A stretch of DNA of 64,000 nucleotides from Alphaproteobacteria bacterium CG1_02_46_17 (GCA_001871905.1 MNUG01000040.1:1-64000); one strand, 5' to 3'; positions 54,289 to 63,962 are shown, numbered from the stretch's first letter. Notes: a model not told the origin generated them from the sequence alone. Numbers and translations: made by a program.

Positions 54289-55173
54289 TTATGCCGCAAT
54301 ATTTTCAGATATATTCCCGGATATATTTTCTGCCCAGACTTCACAGCACCCTTTGGCCAGAGTACGGACACGCTGGATATATCCTTGACGCTCCAACACG
54401 CTGATTACACCGCGGCTATCGAGCAGGTTAAACGTATGGGATGCTTTCATGCATTGCTCATAGGCCGGCAAAGAGAGTTTTTGGTCGAGCAGGAACCTGC
54501 ATGATTTTTCGGCGAAAACAAATTGCTGGAACAACTGGTCAGTGTCTGCGAATTCAAAATTATATGCGGACATTTGTTGTTCGTTGCGCAAGAACACCTG
54601 ACCATATGTGTATCCGTCATCGTTATACGGCATATCATACACATTATCGACATCAAGCACATACATGGCCAGACGCTCCAGACCATAGGTCAGCTCCAGA
54701 GATACAGGGGAACAATCCAGACCGCCGACTTGCTGGAAATAAGTATATTGCGAAATTTCCATGCCGTCGCACCAGATCTCCCAGCCCAATCCCCACGCGC
54801 CCAGAGTTGGACTTTCCCAGTCGTCTTCAACAAAGCGCAGATCATGTTTGTTCGGATCAATACCGATGGCTAGAAGTGAATTCAAATAGAGGTCTTGGGA
54901 GTTTTCAGGGGAAGGCTTCACAATCACCTGAAACTGGTGGTGCATTTGCAGCCGGTTGGGGTTTTCGCCATAGCGCCCATCGGTCGGGCGGCGGGATGGC
55001 TGGACATAGGCCACTTTCCAGTCGTCAGGGCCCAGCGTCCGCAAAGTTGTGGCAGGGTTGAAGGTTCCTGCCCCCATTTCCATGTCATAAGGTTGCAGGA
55101 TCAGGCAGCCTTGTTTCGCCCAATAATCCTGCAATGCCAAAATAAGGCCTTGAAATGATTTGATTTTTTCCAT
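54289..55173 (-). CDS. glyQ: Glycyl-tRNA synthetase alpha subunit
   Basis: The catalytic class II chain that makes glycyl-adenylate. 294 residues, close to E. coli GlyQ (303). [19 protein letters not shown] opens the protein, motif 2-like block [23 protein letters not shown] and motif 3-like [13 protein letters not shown] follow. Starts the glyQ-glyS pair; the preceding 93 bp separate it from the ABC exporter genes on the same strand. Confidence 0.95.
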   Translation of the reverse strand: MEKIKSFQGLILALQDYWAKQGCLILQPYDMEMGAGTFNPATTLRTLGPDDWKVAYVQPSRRPTDGRYGENPNRLQMHHQFQVIVKPSPENSQDLYLNSLLAIGIDPNKHDLRFVEDDWESPTLGAWGLGWEIWCDGMEISQYTYFQQVGGLDCSPVSLELTYGLERLAMYVLDVDNVYDMPYNDDGYTYGQVFLRNEQQMSAYNFEFADTDQLFQQFVFAEKSCRFLLDQKLSLPAYEQCMKASHTFNLLDSRGVISVLERQGYIQRVRTLAKGCCEVWAENISGNISENIAA

Positions 55174-55266
55174 TTTCGCGCGTCCGCTGTTTCATTTATC
55201 CAAGATCGTCAGACATAGCGGAACACCCTTAAAAAGTCTAGGGAAATTCAAGGCGTTCGTTATGCC

Positions 55267-55950
55267 CTACTCTTCTTCAACAATCGCCCCGTCAACAATG
55301 GTAATCGTTCGGTCACAACGCTGCGCAAATTCGGGGTCGTGCGTGACCACCACCACCGAACAGCCATGAGTTTTTACCAGATTTTGTAAAATCTCCTGCA
55401 CATTTTCGCTTGAAACAGTGTCAAGGTTTCCGGTTGGCTCGTCGGCCAGAATGAGTTTCGGGTTATTGGCCAATGCACGAGCAATCGCGACCCGTTGGCG
55501 CTGCCCCCCTGAAAGCTGGCTGGGGAGTTTGTTGATATGGTCAGCCAGACCCAATTCTGCCAGTCTCTCCGTTGCGGCTATTTTGATCTCTTTATCCGAG
55601 AGGTTGCCTAATTTTCGCATCGGAATCATCACATTTTCAAGTGATGTAAATTCAGGCAACAGAAAGTGGAACTGAAAGACAAAGCCCATTTGTTCCAGAC
55701 GAAGCTGGGCCAGTTTATTTTGCGAAAAATTGGAAATATCCTGATCCCTGAAATAAATTTTCCCCGAGGTCGGTCGGTCAAGCAATCCCAACAAATAAAG
55801 CAATGACGATTTTCCAGACCCCGATGGGCCTTTGATCGCGACATATTCCCCTTCCCTGATCTCGACATTGGCTTGCCTGACCAGTGTCACGGGGATGGCC
55901 TCCTCCTCCAGACGACGAGTGAGGTTTTCGGTTTTCAGGAGTGTTGCCAT
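55267..55950 (-). CDS. ABC exporter ATP-binding protein (LolD/MacB/DevA-like)
   Basis: A 227-residue ATPase: Walker [10 protein letters not shown], signature LSGGQRQRV, Walker [14 protein letters not shown]-loop THD all intact. It overlaps the permease stop by one base and belongs to the MacA-MacB-like set at 55.3-58.2 kb; being separate from the permease, it resembles DevA/LolD rather than fused MacB. Third gene of the set. Confidence 0.88.
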   Translation of the reverse strand: MATLLKTENLTRRLEEEAIPVTLVRQANVEIREGEYVAIKGPSGSGKSSLLYLLGLLDRPTSGKIYFRDQDISNFSQNKLAQLRLEQMGFVFQFHFLLPEFTSLENVMIPMRKLGNLSDKEIKIAATERLAELGLADHINKLPSQLSGGQRQRVAIARALANNPKLILADEPTGNLDTVSSENVQEILQNLVKTHGCSVVVVTHDPEFAQRCDRTITIVDGAIVEEE

Positions 55951-57197
55951 TACAACCCTCCCCTAAGAATATCGACAGGCTGAACATGGGACGCTTTGCG
56001 TGCCGGAAGGAAGGAGGCCAGAACCGCCGCAGATAAGGCAAATGTCGCAGCAATGGCAAATTGTTCCATCCCCCAGGAGACAGGCATCGAGATAGCCTCG
56101 GTACTGCCCGGTGGACGGAATTCTATTTCCTCCATTGCGCGCATAAAGATAACGCCCAATGGAACACCTGCCAGATTTCCGGCAACTCCGAGCAAGATCC
56201 CTTGAATGAGGAAAATCATTCGGATGTCTGCCGCCGGAAACCCCATGGATTTCAAGATGGCAATATCACGATGTTTTTCCATGACCACGGTCGAGATCAC
56301 GTTATAGATTCCAAACGCCGCCACAACCAGAACCGCACTGACCACTGTGTACATGATCTTGTTACGGATTGCCAAAGTGCTCATCAAATCCTCGGATTGT
56401 TCCTGCCAGCTTTCGGACTTGTATTTGATGACTGCTTCGATCTCGTGCGCGCGCAGCAAGGCCTGATTGGGTTGGTCGAGCTTAACCAGAATGGCATTAA
56501 TCCGGTTGATCCGCCCCAGCAGCGCCTGCGCCCGTTTCAAGTTCATAAAAACCTGTGAGCGGTCATAGCCCGATCTTCCGGTTTTAAAAATACCGACAAT
56601 CTTGAGAGTCCTGACATTTCCGTTTTGTGCCGAAATTGTGATGGTATCGTTGAGTGCCAATGACAGATTTTTCGCCAGCGTTACCCCGATCAATACTCCG
56701 TCCGGATTGGCGTAAAGGCGATCCAGACTGCCTTCAACCATATAATCGCGAATGGTGGATACGCGGTCAATTTCTTGCGGGATCATGCCGTTGATGGTCA
56801 CGCCCTTTTCCTGTCCGGCAAAACTGATGATACTGCTTCCGGTTAAGACGGGGGAAACTTTGATATCCGGCTGATTTTCGAGATAGGCAAGGATTTTCTC
56901 GTATCCTCTGATCCCGCGCGTTTCGGTCAAAGGTTTTACTCCTGAAATACTCACGATTCCCTTGTCGCCATAAAGACGATCAACGGGTTGAACGCGCGGG
57001 TTACGGAATTCGTCTGAAATGGTAATGTGGGGTGAGTTATCAACGAGGCGTTTGATAAAATCTTCTTCGGAACCTTGCATGATTGATGAGATCGCCAGAA
57101 AGAAAGCAACGCCCAGAACAATCCCCATCAAGGATACGATGCTCTGGCGTTTTCTGGCCAGAAGATGTTTGAGTGCTATAAAAGCCAGCAAACGCAT
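55950..57197 (-). CDS. ABC exporter permease (MacB/DevC-like, FtsX fold)
   Basis: A 415-residue inner-membrane permease: one N-terminal helix (about 18-40), a periplasmic domain of about 230 residues, then three C-terminal helices (about 285-310, 330-360, 375-400), the FtsX/MacB topology. A conserved MEKHRDIAILKSMGF coupling helix precedes the second membrane segment. It starts about 20 nt past the adaptor stop. It could also be read as LolC/E-like, but the HlyD-type partner favours an exporter. Confidence 0.85.
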   Translation of the reverse strand: MRLLAFIALKHLLARKRQSIVSLMGIVLGVAFFLAISSIMQGSEEDFIKRLVDNSPHITISDEFRNPRVQPVDRLYGDKGIVSISGVKPLTETRGIRGYEKILAYLENQPDIKVSPVLTGSSIISFAGQEKGVTINGMIPQEIDRVSTIRDYMVEGSLDRLYANPDGVLIGVTLAKNLSLALNDTITISAQNGNVRTLKIVGIFKTGRSGYDRSQVFMNLKRAQALLGRINRINAILVKLDQPNQALLRAHEIEAVIKYKSESWQEQSEDLMSTLAIRNKIMYTVVSAVLVVAAFGIYNVISTVVMEKHRDIAILKSMGFPAADIRMIFLIQGILLGVAGNLAGVPLGVIFMRAMEEIEFRPPGSTEAISMPVSWGMEQFAIAATFALSAAVLASFLPARKASHVQPVDILRGGL

Positions 57198-57216
57198 CGT
57201 CTCGATCCTCCTTTTT

Positions 57217-58230
57217 CTATTGTTCTTTTACTCTGACTTGATGTCCATTTTTCAAATCAGCATCAAAAGGGGATATGATTTTATGCTCCAGCGACAGGCC
57301 ATCGAGAATTTCGGCAGTTTTAACGTCACGAATACCGACCTTGACCGTGATCTGTTCGATCTTGTTCTGAGCGTCTATTTTATGAACGGTTTTTCCGTCT
57401 GCTGCTATGGCTTCAACCGGAATTAATGTGGCGTTTTCAACCTGATGATAGATAATATTGGTCTCTGTCGTCATACCGATCAAAAGCGGCGTGCCCTCTT
57501 TCATGGAAATCCGCACACGATAGGAACGGGAAACCGGATCACCTTTTGGAGTGATTGAGATAACCTCCCCTTCAAATGTCTGGTCGGGGAAAGCATCGGA
57601 TTGAATCAGAACCTTTTGTCCTGCTTTAACATGCACAATGTCTTCTTCATCCACTTCCGCAGAGATCCGCAGCGGAGCGCAACATGAGAGATAAAAAACA
57701 GGGGTTCCCGCGGCGATCACCTGCCCGATTTCGCCATCACGTTTGATAATGGTGGCCTCTTCCGGTGAGCGGAGCTGTAAGTAGTCCTGCTTGGCCTGCG
57801 CCTCCCTGATACTGGCTGTAATCACATCAAGATTGGCTTTGACCTGATCGTAAGCATCTTCACTGATGAATTTTTTCTCGAACAACTTGTTTTTGCGCTC
57901 TAGTTCTTTTCTGGTCTGATCTTCCTGGGCGCGCAACTGGTCAATGACTGCGGCCAGATCATCATCTTCAAACCGCGCCAGAATATCCCCTTTTTTAACG
58001 CTTTGCCCTTCGTCAAATTCGATGGAGGTTAATCGGGATGTAGTTTTGGGGGCGATTGGGATCATAACGGTGGGCTCAACCGTGCCAGTGGCATAGACAG
58101 CCTCGACAGCCTCGCCCTGACGGGGAGAAACTGCAGTTACAGATGGCGGCAGAACATAGTGGGAAACAGCATATCCCCCCAGCGCCACACCACATAACCC
58201 AACCACCAGTAATATAATTTTTCCGTTCAT
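57217..58230 (-). CDS. HlyD/MacA-like periplasmic adaptor
   Basis: A 337-residue adaptor with one N-terminal membrane anchor (IILLVVGLCGVALGGYAV), lipoyl-like half (IAPKTTSRLTSIEFDEGQSVKKGD), coiled-coil hairpin, second half and barrel, as in MacA/DevB. The ATG at 58230 starts right before the anchor; a TTG-start frame reaches 58260. First gene of the three-gene exporter. No outer membrane factor is adjacent, so a TolC protein from elsewhere would be needed. Confidence 0.82.
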   Translation of the reverse strand: MNGKIILLVVGLCGVALGGYAVSHYVLPPSVTAVSPRQGEAVEAVYATGTVEPTVMIPIAPKTTSRLTSIEFDEGQSVKKGDILARFEDDDLAAVIDQLRAQEDQTRKELERKNKLFEKKFISEDAYDQVKANLDVITASIREAQAKQDYLQLRSPEEATIIKRDGEIGQVIAAGTPVFYLSCCAPLRISAEVDEEDIVHVKAGQKVLIQSDAFPDQTFEGEVISITPKGDPVSRSYRVRISMKEGTPLLIGMTTETNIIYHQVENATLIPVEAIAADGKTVHKIDAQNKIEQITVKVGIRDVKTAEILDGLSLEHKIISPFDADLKNGHQVRVKEQ

Positions 58231-58364
58231 GTTCAATATCTTATAAGTAGCCTCCCCCAAATCATAGTCTGTTTTCCTTTGAAGGAAAGCTTATCAAGAG
58301 GATAATTTGCTTTTTTAGCGCGCCAGGTCTAGATTACTTTCGGAATTACCCAATGGAGGACATG

Positions 58365-58841
58365 ATGTCTCAACATTCTAAAATAACAAATACCCTGATG
58401 GTTCCAGCTTTGGTTCTGGGGGTTGCTTTTTCCAGTGCTGCTTGGGCTGATCGTGATGATCGCGGGAATGACCGCAACCGTGACTATTCTCAACGATACG
58501 ACCGAAGAGATGATCGCAGAGATGATCGTCATTTTGCGCCACCGCCTGTCCGTCGCGACTGGTCACAAGCGCAGCGCAATTTCGATGGGTACAGACATGA
58601 TAATCGCCCCGACTACCGCCCTGATAACCGCTATGATAACCGCTATGATAACCGTGGCCGTGTCATCGTTATCCCTCCGCGTCCAGTTTATCGGGAACCG
58701 TATTCCTACGGATATGTTGTCCCTCCGGTTATTGTACCGGCTCCGGTTTACCGTGATTATGGTTATGGCTACCGTTATAACGAACCTCGCGTCTGCCTTA
58801 ATATAGGCGATCGCAACTTTAACCTTAATCTCTGCAATTAA
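58365..58841 (+). CDS. Secreted Arg/Asp/Tyr-rich protein of unknown function
   Basis: A 158-residue exported protein. Signal peptide (LMVPALVLGVAFSSAAWA) is followed by a highly charged region with short repeats such as DRRDD and three near-copies of YDNR encoded by tandem 12-bp units, then a Pro/Tyr-rich part (RPVYREPYSYGY) and a C-terminal tail with two cysteines. GGAGG precedes ATG 58365 by five bases; ATGs at 58353 and 58362 are less well placed. A terminator follows. Similar low-complexity proteins are common in alphaproteobacterial envelopes; function is unknown. Confidence 0.7.
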   Translation: MSQHSKITNTLMVPALVLGVAFSSAAWADRDDRGNDRNRDYSQRYDRRDDRRDDRHFAPPPVRRDWSQAQRNFDGYRHDNRPDYRPDNRYDNRYDNRGRVIVIPPRPVYREPYSYGYVVPPVIVPAPVYRDYGYGYRYNEPRVCLNIGDRNFNLNLCN

Positions 58842-58866
58842 GAGTTTTTCCACTTGCAATTTATTT

Positions 58867-58906
58867 AGGGGAGATGTACATATTTTGTCATCTCCCCTTA
58901 TATTTT
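58867..58906 (+). terminator. Rho-independent terminator
   Basis: Perfect 10-bp stem AGGGGAGATG/CATCTCCCCT with a 12-nt loop, followed by TATATTTT. It ends the secreted-protein gene ahead of secE. Confidence 0.85.
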
Positions 58907-58979
58907 CAGATCTCGTCCAAATCGCCCCAAGCGGTTACGAGCTTCTGGCAAAAAGGGTTACTTTAGAAGGATTGTGATT

Positions 58980-59177
58980 ATGGCAAAAGTAGCGCCTCTC
59001 GAATTTTTTAAACAGGTCAAGATCGAAGCCAAAAAGGTTTCCTGGCCAACCCGTCAAGAGACGATTTCCAGTACCATCGCCGTGTTTATCATGGTGTTGA
59101 TTGCGTCGTTGTTTTTGTTTGCGGCAGATCAACTTTTAGGGTTTCTCATCAGCCACATTCTGGGGCTGGCTGGTTAA
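58980..59177 (+). CDS. secE: Preprotein translocase subunit SecE
   Basis: A 65-residue single-span SecE of the Sec translocon. The amphipathic helix FFKQVKIEAKKVSWPTRQE with the invariant Lys-Val-x-Trp-Pro is followed by one membrane helix. AGAAGGA is about nine bases before ATG 58980; a GTG two codons earlier also fits. Followed by nusG at 41 nt, the classic pair. Confidence 0.95.
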   Translation: MAKVAPLEFFKQVKIEAKKVSWPTRQETISSTIAVFIMVLIASLFLFAADQLLGFLISHILGLAG

Positions 59178-59218
59178 TCGAATATTTTACAAAGTGTATT
59201 AGAAAAAGGAAATTCACT

Positions 59219-59749
59219 ATGGCTGCACGTTGGTATGTATTGCACGTTTACTCCGGCTTTGAGGGCAAGGTTGCCGAAGCCATCCGCGACAAAGCCCTCA
59301 AACAGGGAATTGAAGAGCGCATCGAGGAAATCCTAATTCCGACCGAGGAAATAGTTGAGATCAAGCGCGGCCAACGGATTAACTCCGAACAGAAAATTTT
59401 CCCGGGTTATGTTCTGGCAAAAATGGATTTGTCCGATGAAGTCTGGCACATGGTTAAAAACACTCCGAAAGTGACCGGCTTCCTGGGTGCGGGCAACCGC
59501 CCGTCTCCGATCAGCGAGAAAGAAGCTGCACGTCTAATGACCCAGCTTAAAGAAGGCATCGATAAACCACGTTCTGCGATCATCTTTGATATCGGCGAGA
59601 AAGTCAAAGTTATGGAAGGCCCATTTGCCAGCTTTGAAGGCATGGTTGAAGAAGTGGACGAAGATAAAGGTCGCCTCAAAGTTTCAGTTTCGATTTTTGG
59701 CCGCGCAACTCCGGTCGATCTGGAATACGCGCAAGTCGAAAAAGTGTAA
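59219..59749 (+). CDS. nusG: Transcription termination/antitermination protein NusG
   Basis: 176 residues with an N-terminal NGN domain (RWYVLHVYSGFEGKVAEA) that binds RNA polymerase and a C-terminal KOW domain (GEKVKVMEGPFASFEGMVEEV). It modulates elongation and Rho and couples transcription to ribosomes. It is followed by a strong terminator instead of rplK. Confidence 0.97.
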   Translation: MAARWYVLHVYSGFEGKVAEAIRDKALKQGIEERIEEILIPTEEIVEIKRGQRINSEQKIFPGYVLAKMDLSDEVWHMVKNTPKVTGFLGAGNRPSPISEKEAARLMTQLKEGIDKPRSAIIFDIGEKVKVMEGPFASFEGMVEEVDEDKGRLKVSVSIFGRATPVDLEYAQVEKV

Positions 59750-59780
59750 TCTTTCTACACATTAATAAAAAAATTTCCAG

Positions 59781-59808
59781 ACAGGCATTTTTTCGTTAGA
59801 ATGCCTGT
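59781..59808 (+). terminator. Terminator after nusG
   Basis: Perfect 9-bp stem ACAGGCATT/AATGCCTGT followed by TGTTGTTATTATT. It separates secE-nusG from downstream genes, unlike the usual continuous secE-nusG-rplK arrangement. Confidence 0.8.
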
Positions 59809-59972
59809 TGTTGTTATTATTGGGCGATTGTCATATCTCATCTCCGTGGCGCAGCTAATAAATTAGAACAGTCTTATCTACCTCTGCTTAATGATTTGAG
59901 TATAAACTGCCCGTTTATGACTGCGTTCCTGTTAAAACGTCTTTTTAATATTTAAGGAAATGGACATCTCCT

Positions 59973-60530
59973 ATGAAAAAAATCCTTCTGACCTCACTTC
60001 TGGTTTCTGCAACCTTTGTTTCGCCCGCTTTCGCTTTTGATGAAAATGATGCCAAGAAAGTATATGACGACCGGATCGCCTCCTGGGCCACGGCTCCAAC
60101 CGTTATAAGTGCCATCAAGGCACAAAATGAACAAACCGCAGATTACGATCAGGCAAAAATCGACGAACTGGATAAAAAATGGCAATCCGATGATGCAACA
60201 ATCATTGATCCGGTCATCAATAATGATTTGTCCAAAGAATTGAAATCCGTAGTCGATACCAGCAATTCATATTTTGCAGAAATTTTTGTCATGGATGCAA
60301 AAGGACTTAACGTCGGCACCAGCGCAAAAACATCGGATTACTGGCAAGGTGACGAAGCCAAATGGCAGAAAACTTTTCAAGTCGGCGCCGGAAGTGTTGA
60401 TATCGGAGATGTAAAATTCGATGAATCCTCACAAAGCTATACGCGTCAGTTGAGCTTTCCTGTAATGGACGGAGAAACACCAATCGGTGCAGTTACCGTT
60501 TCAATTAACGCCGATTTCTTGCCAGAATAA
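59973..60530 (+). CDS. Exported PDC/Cache-like sensor-domain protein
   Basis: A 185-residue periplasmic protein: signal peptide (LLTSLLVSATFVSPAFA) and one PDC (PAS-like/Cache) fold (YFAEIFVMDAKGLNVGTS; YWQGDEAKWQKTF; SFPVMDGETPIGAVTVSINADFL). These blocks are those of extracytoplasmic sensors, but no membrane or signalling domain is attached. It lies 44 nt before the chemotaxis receptor gene, so a soluble co-receptor role is likely, an inference. Confidence 0.8.
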   Translation: MKKILLTSLLVSATFVSPAFAFDENDAKKVYDDRIASWATAPTVISAIKAQNEQTADYDQAKIDELDKKWQSDDATIIDPVINNDLSKELKSVVDTSNSYFAEIFVMDAKGLNVGTSAKTSDYWQGDEAKWQKTFQVGAGSVDIGDVKFDESSQSYTRQLSFPVMDGETPIGAVTVSINADFLPE

Positions 60531-60574
60531 AAGATATTCAGCAAATAAAACAACAGGGCAAGTAGAGGTAAAAA

Positions 60575-62008
60575 GTGAGAATTTTTGGCAAAGGCACTAT
60601 CACAACCAATATTCTATTGACGCTTGCCCTGACAATTATTTGCGTGATGGGGGGCTCTGCGGCCCTCCAACTCACAATATTGCGCCAGAATCTTGAAGAT
60701 ATTTTCAGGAACAATACGGGTATACAAACATCAATTATCACCACGCAAATGTTCGGTGCCGTAAAGTGGAAAAAACCAGAAATTCTTAATTCCAATTTCG
60801 AAAAGATCAGCGTCCTTTCAGAAGGTGATTTAGCGGCAGCACTCGTTCTGGATTCAAAAGATCAGCCCCTACTGGTCAAAACTTATCATCCAGTTTCGGG
60901 ATTTACAGAGGGCGCTTTGCTTGAGGTGCTACAAAACCCCGATCAAAGAACACAAGCAACACAGATTGAAACCGCAGACTGGATTGCTTTTTTGAATCCA
61001 GTGATCAATCCGGACATACCCGACTCACCGGCAGCGGGTTATATGGCTTTGGTTTGGGACAAAGATCATATCAATCAACTTATTCTAAAAAATATTTTTA
61101 CTCAGGCAGGTTTCGTTCTTCTGGTGATGGTTCTCTCCCATGTCGCAATCTTCCTGACCTTGCGTCAACAGGTGGTGCGGCCAATCACACTGATGTTGGA
61201 AGGTGGATTGTCCGAGGTTGCAGAAAAGCTGCAATCTACAGCAAAGCTCATCAAAGAGTCTGCCCATAAATCATCAAGTGTCGCTGATAATAATCGTGAT
61301 TTGGTTGCCTCTGTCTTGCAAAATTCCCGCAAGGCCAATCTTTATGTTTCTCAGGTAGCCAATGCAACGGAGGAACTCTCTAATTCTATCGAGGAGATTA
61401 ATCGTAACTCGACTGAGGCGGCAAACGTATCACGAGTTGTTCAGGATATGACCCAACAGGCGGAAAACCGCGTTGCAACACTCCTGCACTCCGTTGAACA
61501 AATTCAGGAAGCCGTAAAAATGATCGGGCAAATTGCCGATCAGACCAATTTACTTGCACTCAACGCTACGATTGAAGCAGCACGAGCTGGTGAGGATGGG
61601 CGCGGCTTTGCTATTGTTGCTGGAGAGGTTAAAAATCTGGCGCATGAAACGGCGGTCACAACCCAGACCATTACCAACCTGATTCAAGATGTTCGTAATG
61701 CCTCGGATAAGGCCGCATTTGATATTCGCCAGATTTCCAAACAGATTGTCTCCGTCAGTGATTATTCGACCATGATTGCCTCTGCCATTAACGAGCAAGG
61801 CTCGGCAACAGCCGAAATTTCTCATAACATTTCACTGGCAAACGGCAATACCAACGATGTGACCCTTAGGATCGAAGAAGTTGAATCCTCGTCAATGCAC
61901 ATCAACAGTGTCTCCCACGAAGTTCTCAAAGCGTCCGTCGAGCTGGAGCAACAATCAAGAAATCTGAGTTCGGAAATATCCAATTTTATGAGAAAGATAA
62001 AAGGATAG
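60575..62008 (+). CDS. Methyl-accepting chemotaxis protein
   Basis: A 477-residue inner-membrane receptor. Helix 1 (about 10-32), a periplasmic PAS/Cache-like domain of about 130 residues, helix 2 (about 172-195), a short HAMP-like linker, then the signalling domain with hairpin tip IADQTNLLALNATIEAARAG and adaptation helices. GTG start with GAGG six bases upstream. It ends IKG with no CheR-tethering pentapeptide. It probably signals to a che system elsewhere, with the preceding PDC protein as a possible partner. Confidence 0.92.
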   Translation: MRIFGKGTITTNILLTLALTIICVMGGSAALQLTILRQNLEDIFRNNTGIQTSIITTQMFGAVKWKKPEILNSNFEKISVLSEGDLAAALVLDSKDQPLLVKTYHPVSGFTEGALLEVLQNPDQRTQATQIETADWIAFLNPVINPDIPDSPAAGYMALVWDKDHINQLILKNIFTQAGFVLLVMVLSHVAIFLTLRQQVVRPITLMLEGGLSEVAEKLQSTAKLIKESAHKSSSVADNNRDLVASVLQNSRKANLYVSQVANATEELSNSIEEINRNSTEAANVSRVVQDMTQQAENRVATLLHSVEQIQEAVKMIGQIADQTNLLALNATIEAARAGEDGRGFAIVAGEVKNLAHETAVTTQTITNLIQDVRNASDKAAFDIRQISKQIVSVSDYSTMIASAINEQGSATAEISHNISLANGNTNDVTLRIEEVESSSMHINSVSHEVLKASVELEQQSRNLSSEISNFMRKIKG

Positions 62009-62224
62009 GATGCCTCCTCTCCTCATACTCCTTACATCCAAGGTATATTAAAAATATTCAAATTGTGTGAAATAAACCACACATACAAATAAATGATGCT
62101 TGCTGCATGGCACTGCGCTTGACGCAGGCCCCTGCAAAAGTCGAGAATCTGATTTCTGAATGCGTACCAAATTCCTTCCATAATAATCATAATGACTTTT
62201 TTATATTTTCAAGGAGATGAAAAA

Positions 62225-63304
62225 ATGAAGAAATTCCTGCTGAGCGGCGTTGCACTCGGTGCAATCGGTTTTGTCGCTGCGCTTTCCTCGCCAGCTCAGG
62301 CTCAAGACGTCAATGGCGTCCATCTGAAACTGGGGGGCTATTTCAAAGGCTACATCAACTATGCAGATCAAGACGAAGTCGCTGGTCAAGAAATCCACAA
62401 TGTAGACATCCTGCGCCAGACCGAAGTCCATTTCGATGGTAAAACCACGCTTGATAACGGTCTGACCGTTGGGGCCCACATTGAAGGTCGCGTTGATGTT
62501 GGTGATGATTTCACCGTTGACGAAACCTATATGTTTTTCTCGGGCGACTGGGGACGCGTGAATTTTGGTGGAACTTATGGCACACCTTACATTCTTCAGG
62601 TTGTTGCTCCTTCAGCCGATACCAATGTTGACGGTCGTTTGCAGTTGTTCAACCCGATCAACTTCACCGTTGCTGGCCTAACCGGTGTTGGTGAAACCGA
62701 CTATGACCATGACGTGTCTGCAAAATCCGATAAGCTGTCCTATATTTCGCCAGTTTATTCCGGTTTTCAGGCTGGTGTTTCTTATACACCTGATTCTGAC
62801 AATTCTCGTTCTCTGACTGGTAACGCAGCTGACAATGACGACACAACAGCCTCCAGCGATATCTGGGATTTTGCAGCTCGTTATGAAAACGAAATCAGCG
62901 ATACCGTTGATTACCGTTTCGGTGCAGGCTACACGGTCGCACAGACAGAAACTGGAGCAAATGACGACCGTCAGGCTTGGAACGTTGGTCTGGATTTCAA
63001 CATCGGCGATTTCGGTGTTGGAGCAACCTATCAGGTTGATGATCTGGGAGATGCCAACGATGACGCTGAGTACACTGTTGTTGGCGTTGATTATACCATG
63101 GGTTCTGTTGTTTACGGTGCGTCCTACTACAACAAGGATGACAATGTGAACACTGTTGACTTTGACCGTTATTCGGTTGGGGCAACTTACACATATGGCC
63201 CAGGCATGACCTTTAACAGCTCTGTCGGTTACTATGACATCGCCCAAGGCGCTTTGGATGTGAATGCAACCGCCGTGATGATCGGAACCGACATCAAGTT
63301 CTAG
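62225..63304 (+). CDS. Outer-membrane porin
   Basis: A 359-residue trimeric general-porin-type beta-barrel (Porin_4 family). The signal peptide (LLSGVALGAIGFVAALSSPAQA) precedes a mature protein with alternating aromatic strands (KLGGYFKGYINY; GVSYTPDSDN; YGASYYNKDDN) and Asp/Asn-rich loops, and ends ...TAVMIGTDIKF with the C-terminal Phe that BamA recognises. AAGGAG is eight bases before ATG 62225; the longer frame from 62192 is not used. A terminator follows. The preceding 216 bp carry an inverted repeat GTGTG-N8-CACAC near 62064-62081 and a TTGACG hexamer. Confidence 0.88.
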   Translation: MKKFLLSGVALGAIGFVAALSSPAQAQDVNGVHLKLGGYFKGYINYADQDEVAGQEIHNVDILRQTEVHFDGKTTLDNGLTVGAHIEGRVDVGDDFTVDETYMFFSGDWGRVNFGGTYGTPYILQVVAPSADTNVDGRLQLFNPINFTVAGLTGVGETDYDHDVSAKSDKLSYISPVYSGFQAGVSYTPDSDNSRSLTGNAADNDDTTASSDIWDFAARYENEISDTVDYRFGAGYTVAQTETGANDDRQAWNVGLDFNIGDFGVGATYQVDDLGDANDDAEYTVVGVDYTMGSVVYGASYYNKDDNVNTVDFDRYSVGATYTYGPGMTFNSSVGYYDIAQGALDVNATAVMIGTDIKF

Positions 63305-63324
63305 TATTTGAACTCATAAAATCC

Positions 63325-63362
63325 AAAAGGCGGGAGATATTTTTTTCCCGCCTTTTTCTTTT
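63325..63362 (+). terminator. Rho-independent terminator of the porin gene
   Basis: AAAAGGCGGGA pairs with TCCCGCCTTTTT across a T-rich loop and is followed by CTTTTGCTT. Confidence 0.9.
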
Positions 63363-63394
63363 GCTTCTATTATATTATGGGAAATATTATTTCC

Positions 63395-63423
63395 TTGCCT
63401 TATAGGGCAGGAATCCCTATAAA
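63395..63423 (+). promoter_or_regulatory. Promoter candidate for rplK-rplA
   Basis: TTGCCT, a 17-bp spacer and TATAAA (four and five of six consensus bases) lie about 100 bp before rplK, in a gap bounded by the porin terminator. This suits an operon cut off from nusG. Confidence 0.6.
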
Positions 63424-63526
63424 CACCACAGTTTGTGGGAGGTTGTCGGTCAAATTTCCATTCTTTAGGAAGCCAGATCGAGCCGCACCACGCCCCTTTC
63501 AACTCTAAACAAGGAAGGTTTGTATC

Positions 63527-63961
63527 ATGGCCAAAAAAGTTAAAGGCTATATCAAGCTACAGGTTGCTGCTGGTTCAGCGAACCCATCTCCACCAATTGG
63601 TCCAGCTTTGGGTCAACATGGTGTCAACATCATGGAATTCTGTAAAGGATTCAATGCTAAAACCGAAAGCATGGAAAAAGGGATGCCAATCCCTGTGGTC
63701 ATCACCGTATTTGAAGACCGTTCTTTTACTTTCATCATGAAAACTCCACCTGTTACCTACTTCATCAAGAAGGCTGCGAAGATCCAAAAAGCTTCTACCG
63801 CACCGGGTAAAGGTGATTATGTTGCGAAGATCACCAAGAAACAGGTTGAAGAAATCGCTAACCAGAAAATGCAGGATCTCAATGCAAACGATGTAGCCGG
63901 AGCCATGTTGATGGTTGAAGGATCTGCTCGTTCCATGGGTATCGAAGTGGTGGAGGGTTAA
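63527..63961 (+). CDS. rplK: Ribosomal protein L11
   Basis: 144 residues (E. coli 142), building the GTPase-associated stalk base on 23S r[41 protein letters not shown] is the hallmark N-terminus. AAGGAAGG precedes the ATG. Its stop codon is one base from the rplA start. Confidence 0.97.
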   Translation: MAKKVKGYIKLQVAAGSANPSPPIGPALGQHGVNIMEFCKGFNAKTESMEKGMPIPVVITVFEDRSFTFIMKTPPVTYFIKKAAKIQKASTAPGKGDYVAKITKKQVEEIANQKMQDLNANDVAGAMLMVEGSARSMGIEVVEG

Positions 63962-63962
63962 G

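Noticed and set aside
54441-55061. 206-residue plus-strand open frame
   Set aside because: Antisense to glyQ, which is unmistakable.
62678-63247. 189-residue minus-strand open frame across the porin
   Set aside because: Antisense shadow; the porin frame has signal peptide, barrel pattern and C-terminal Phe.
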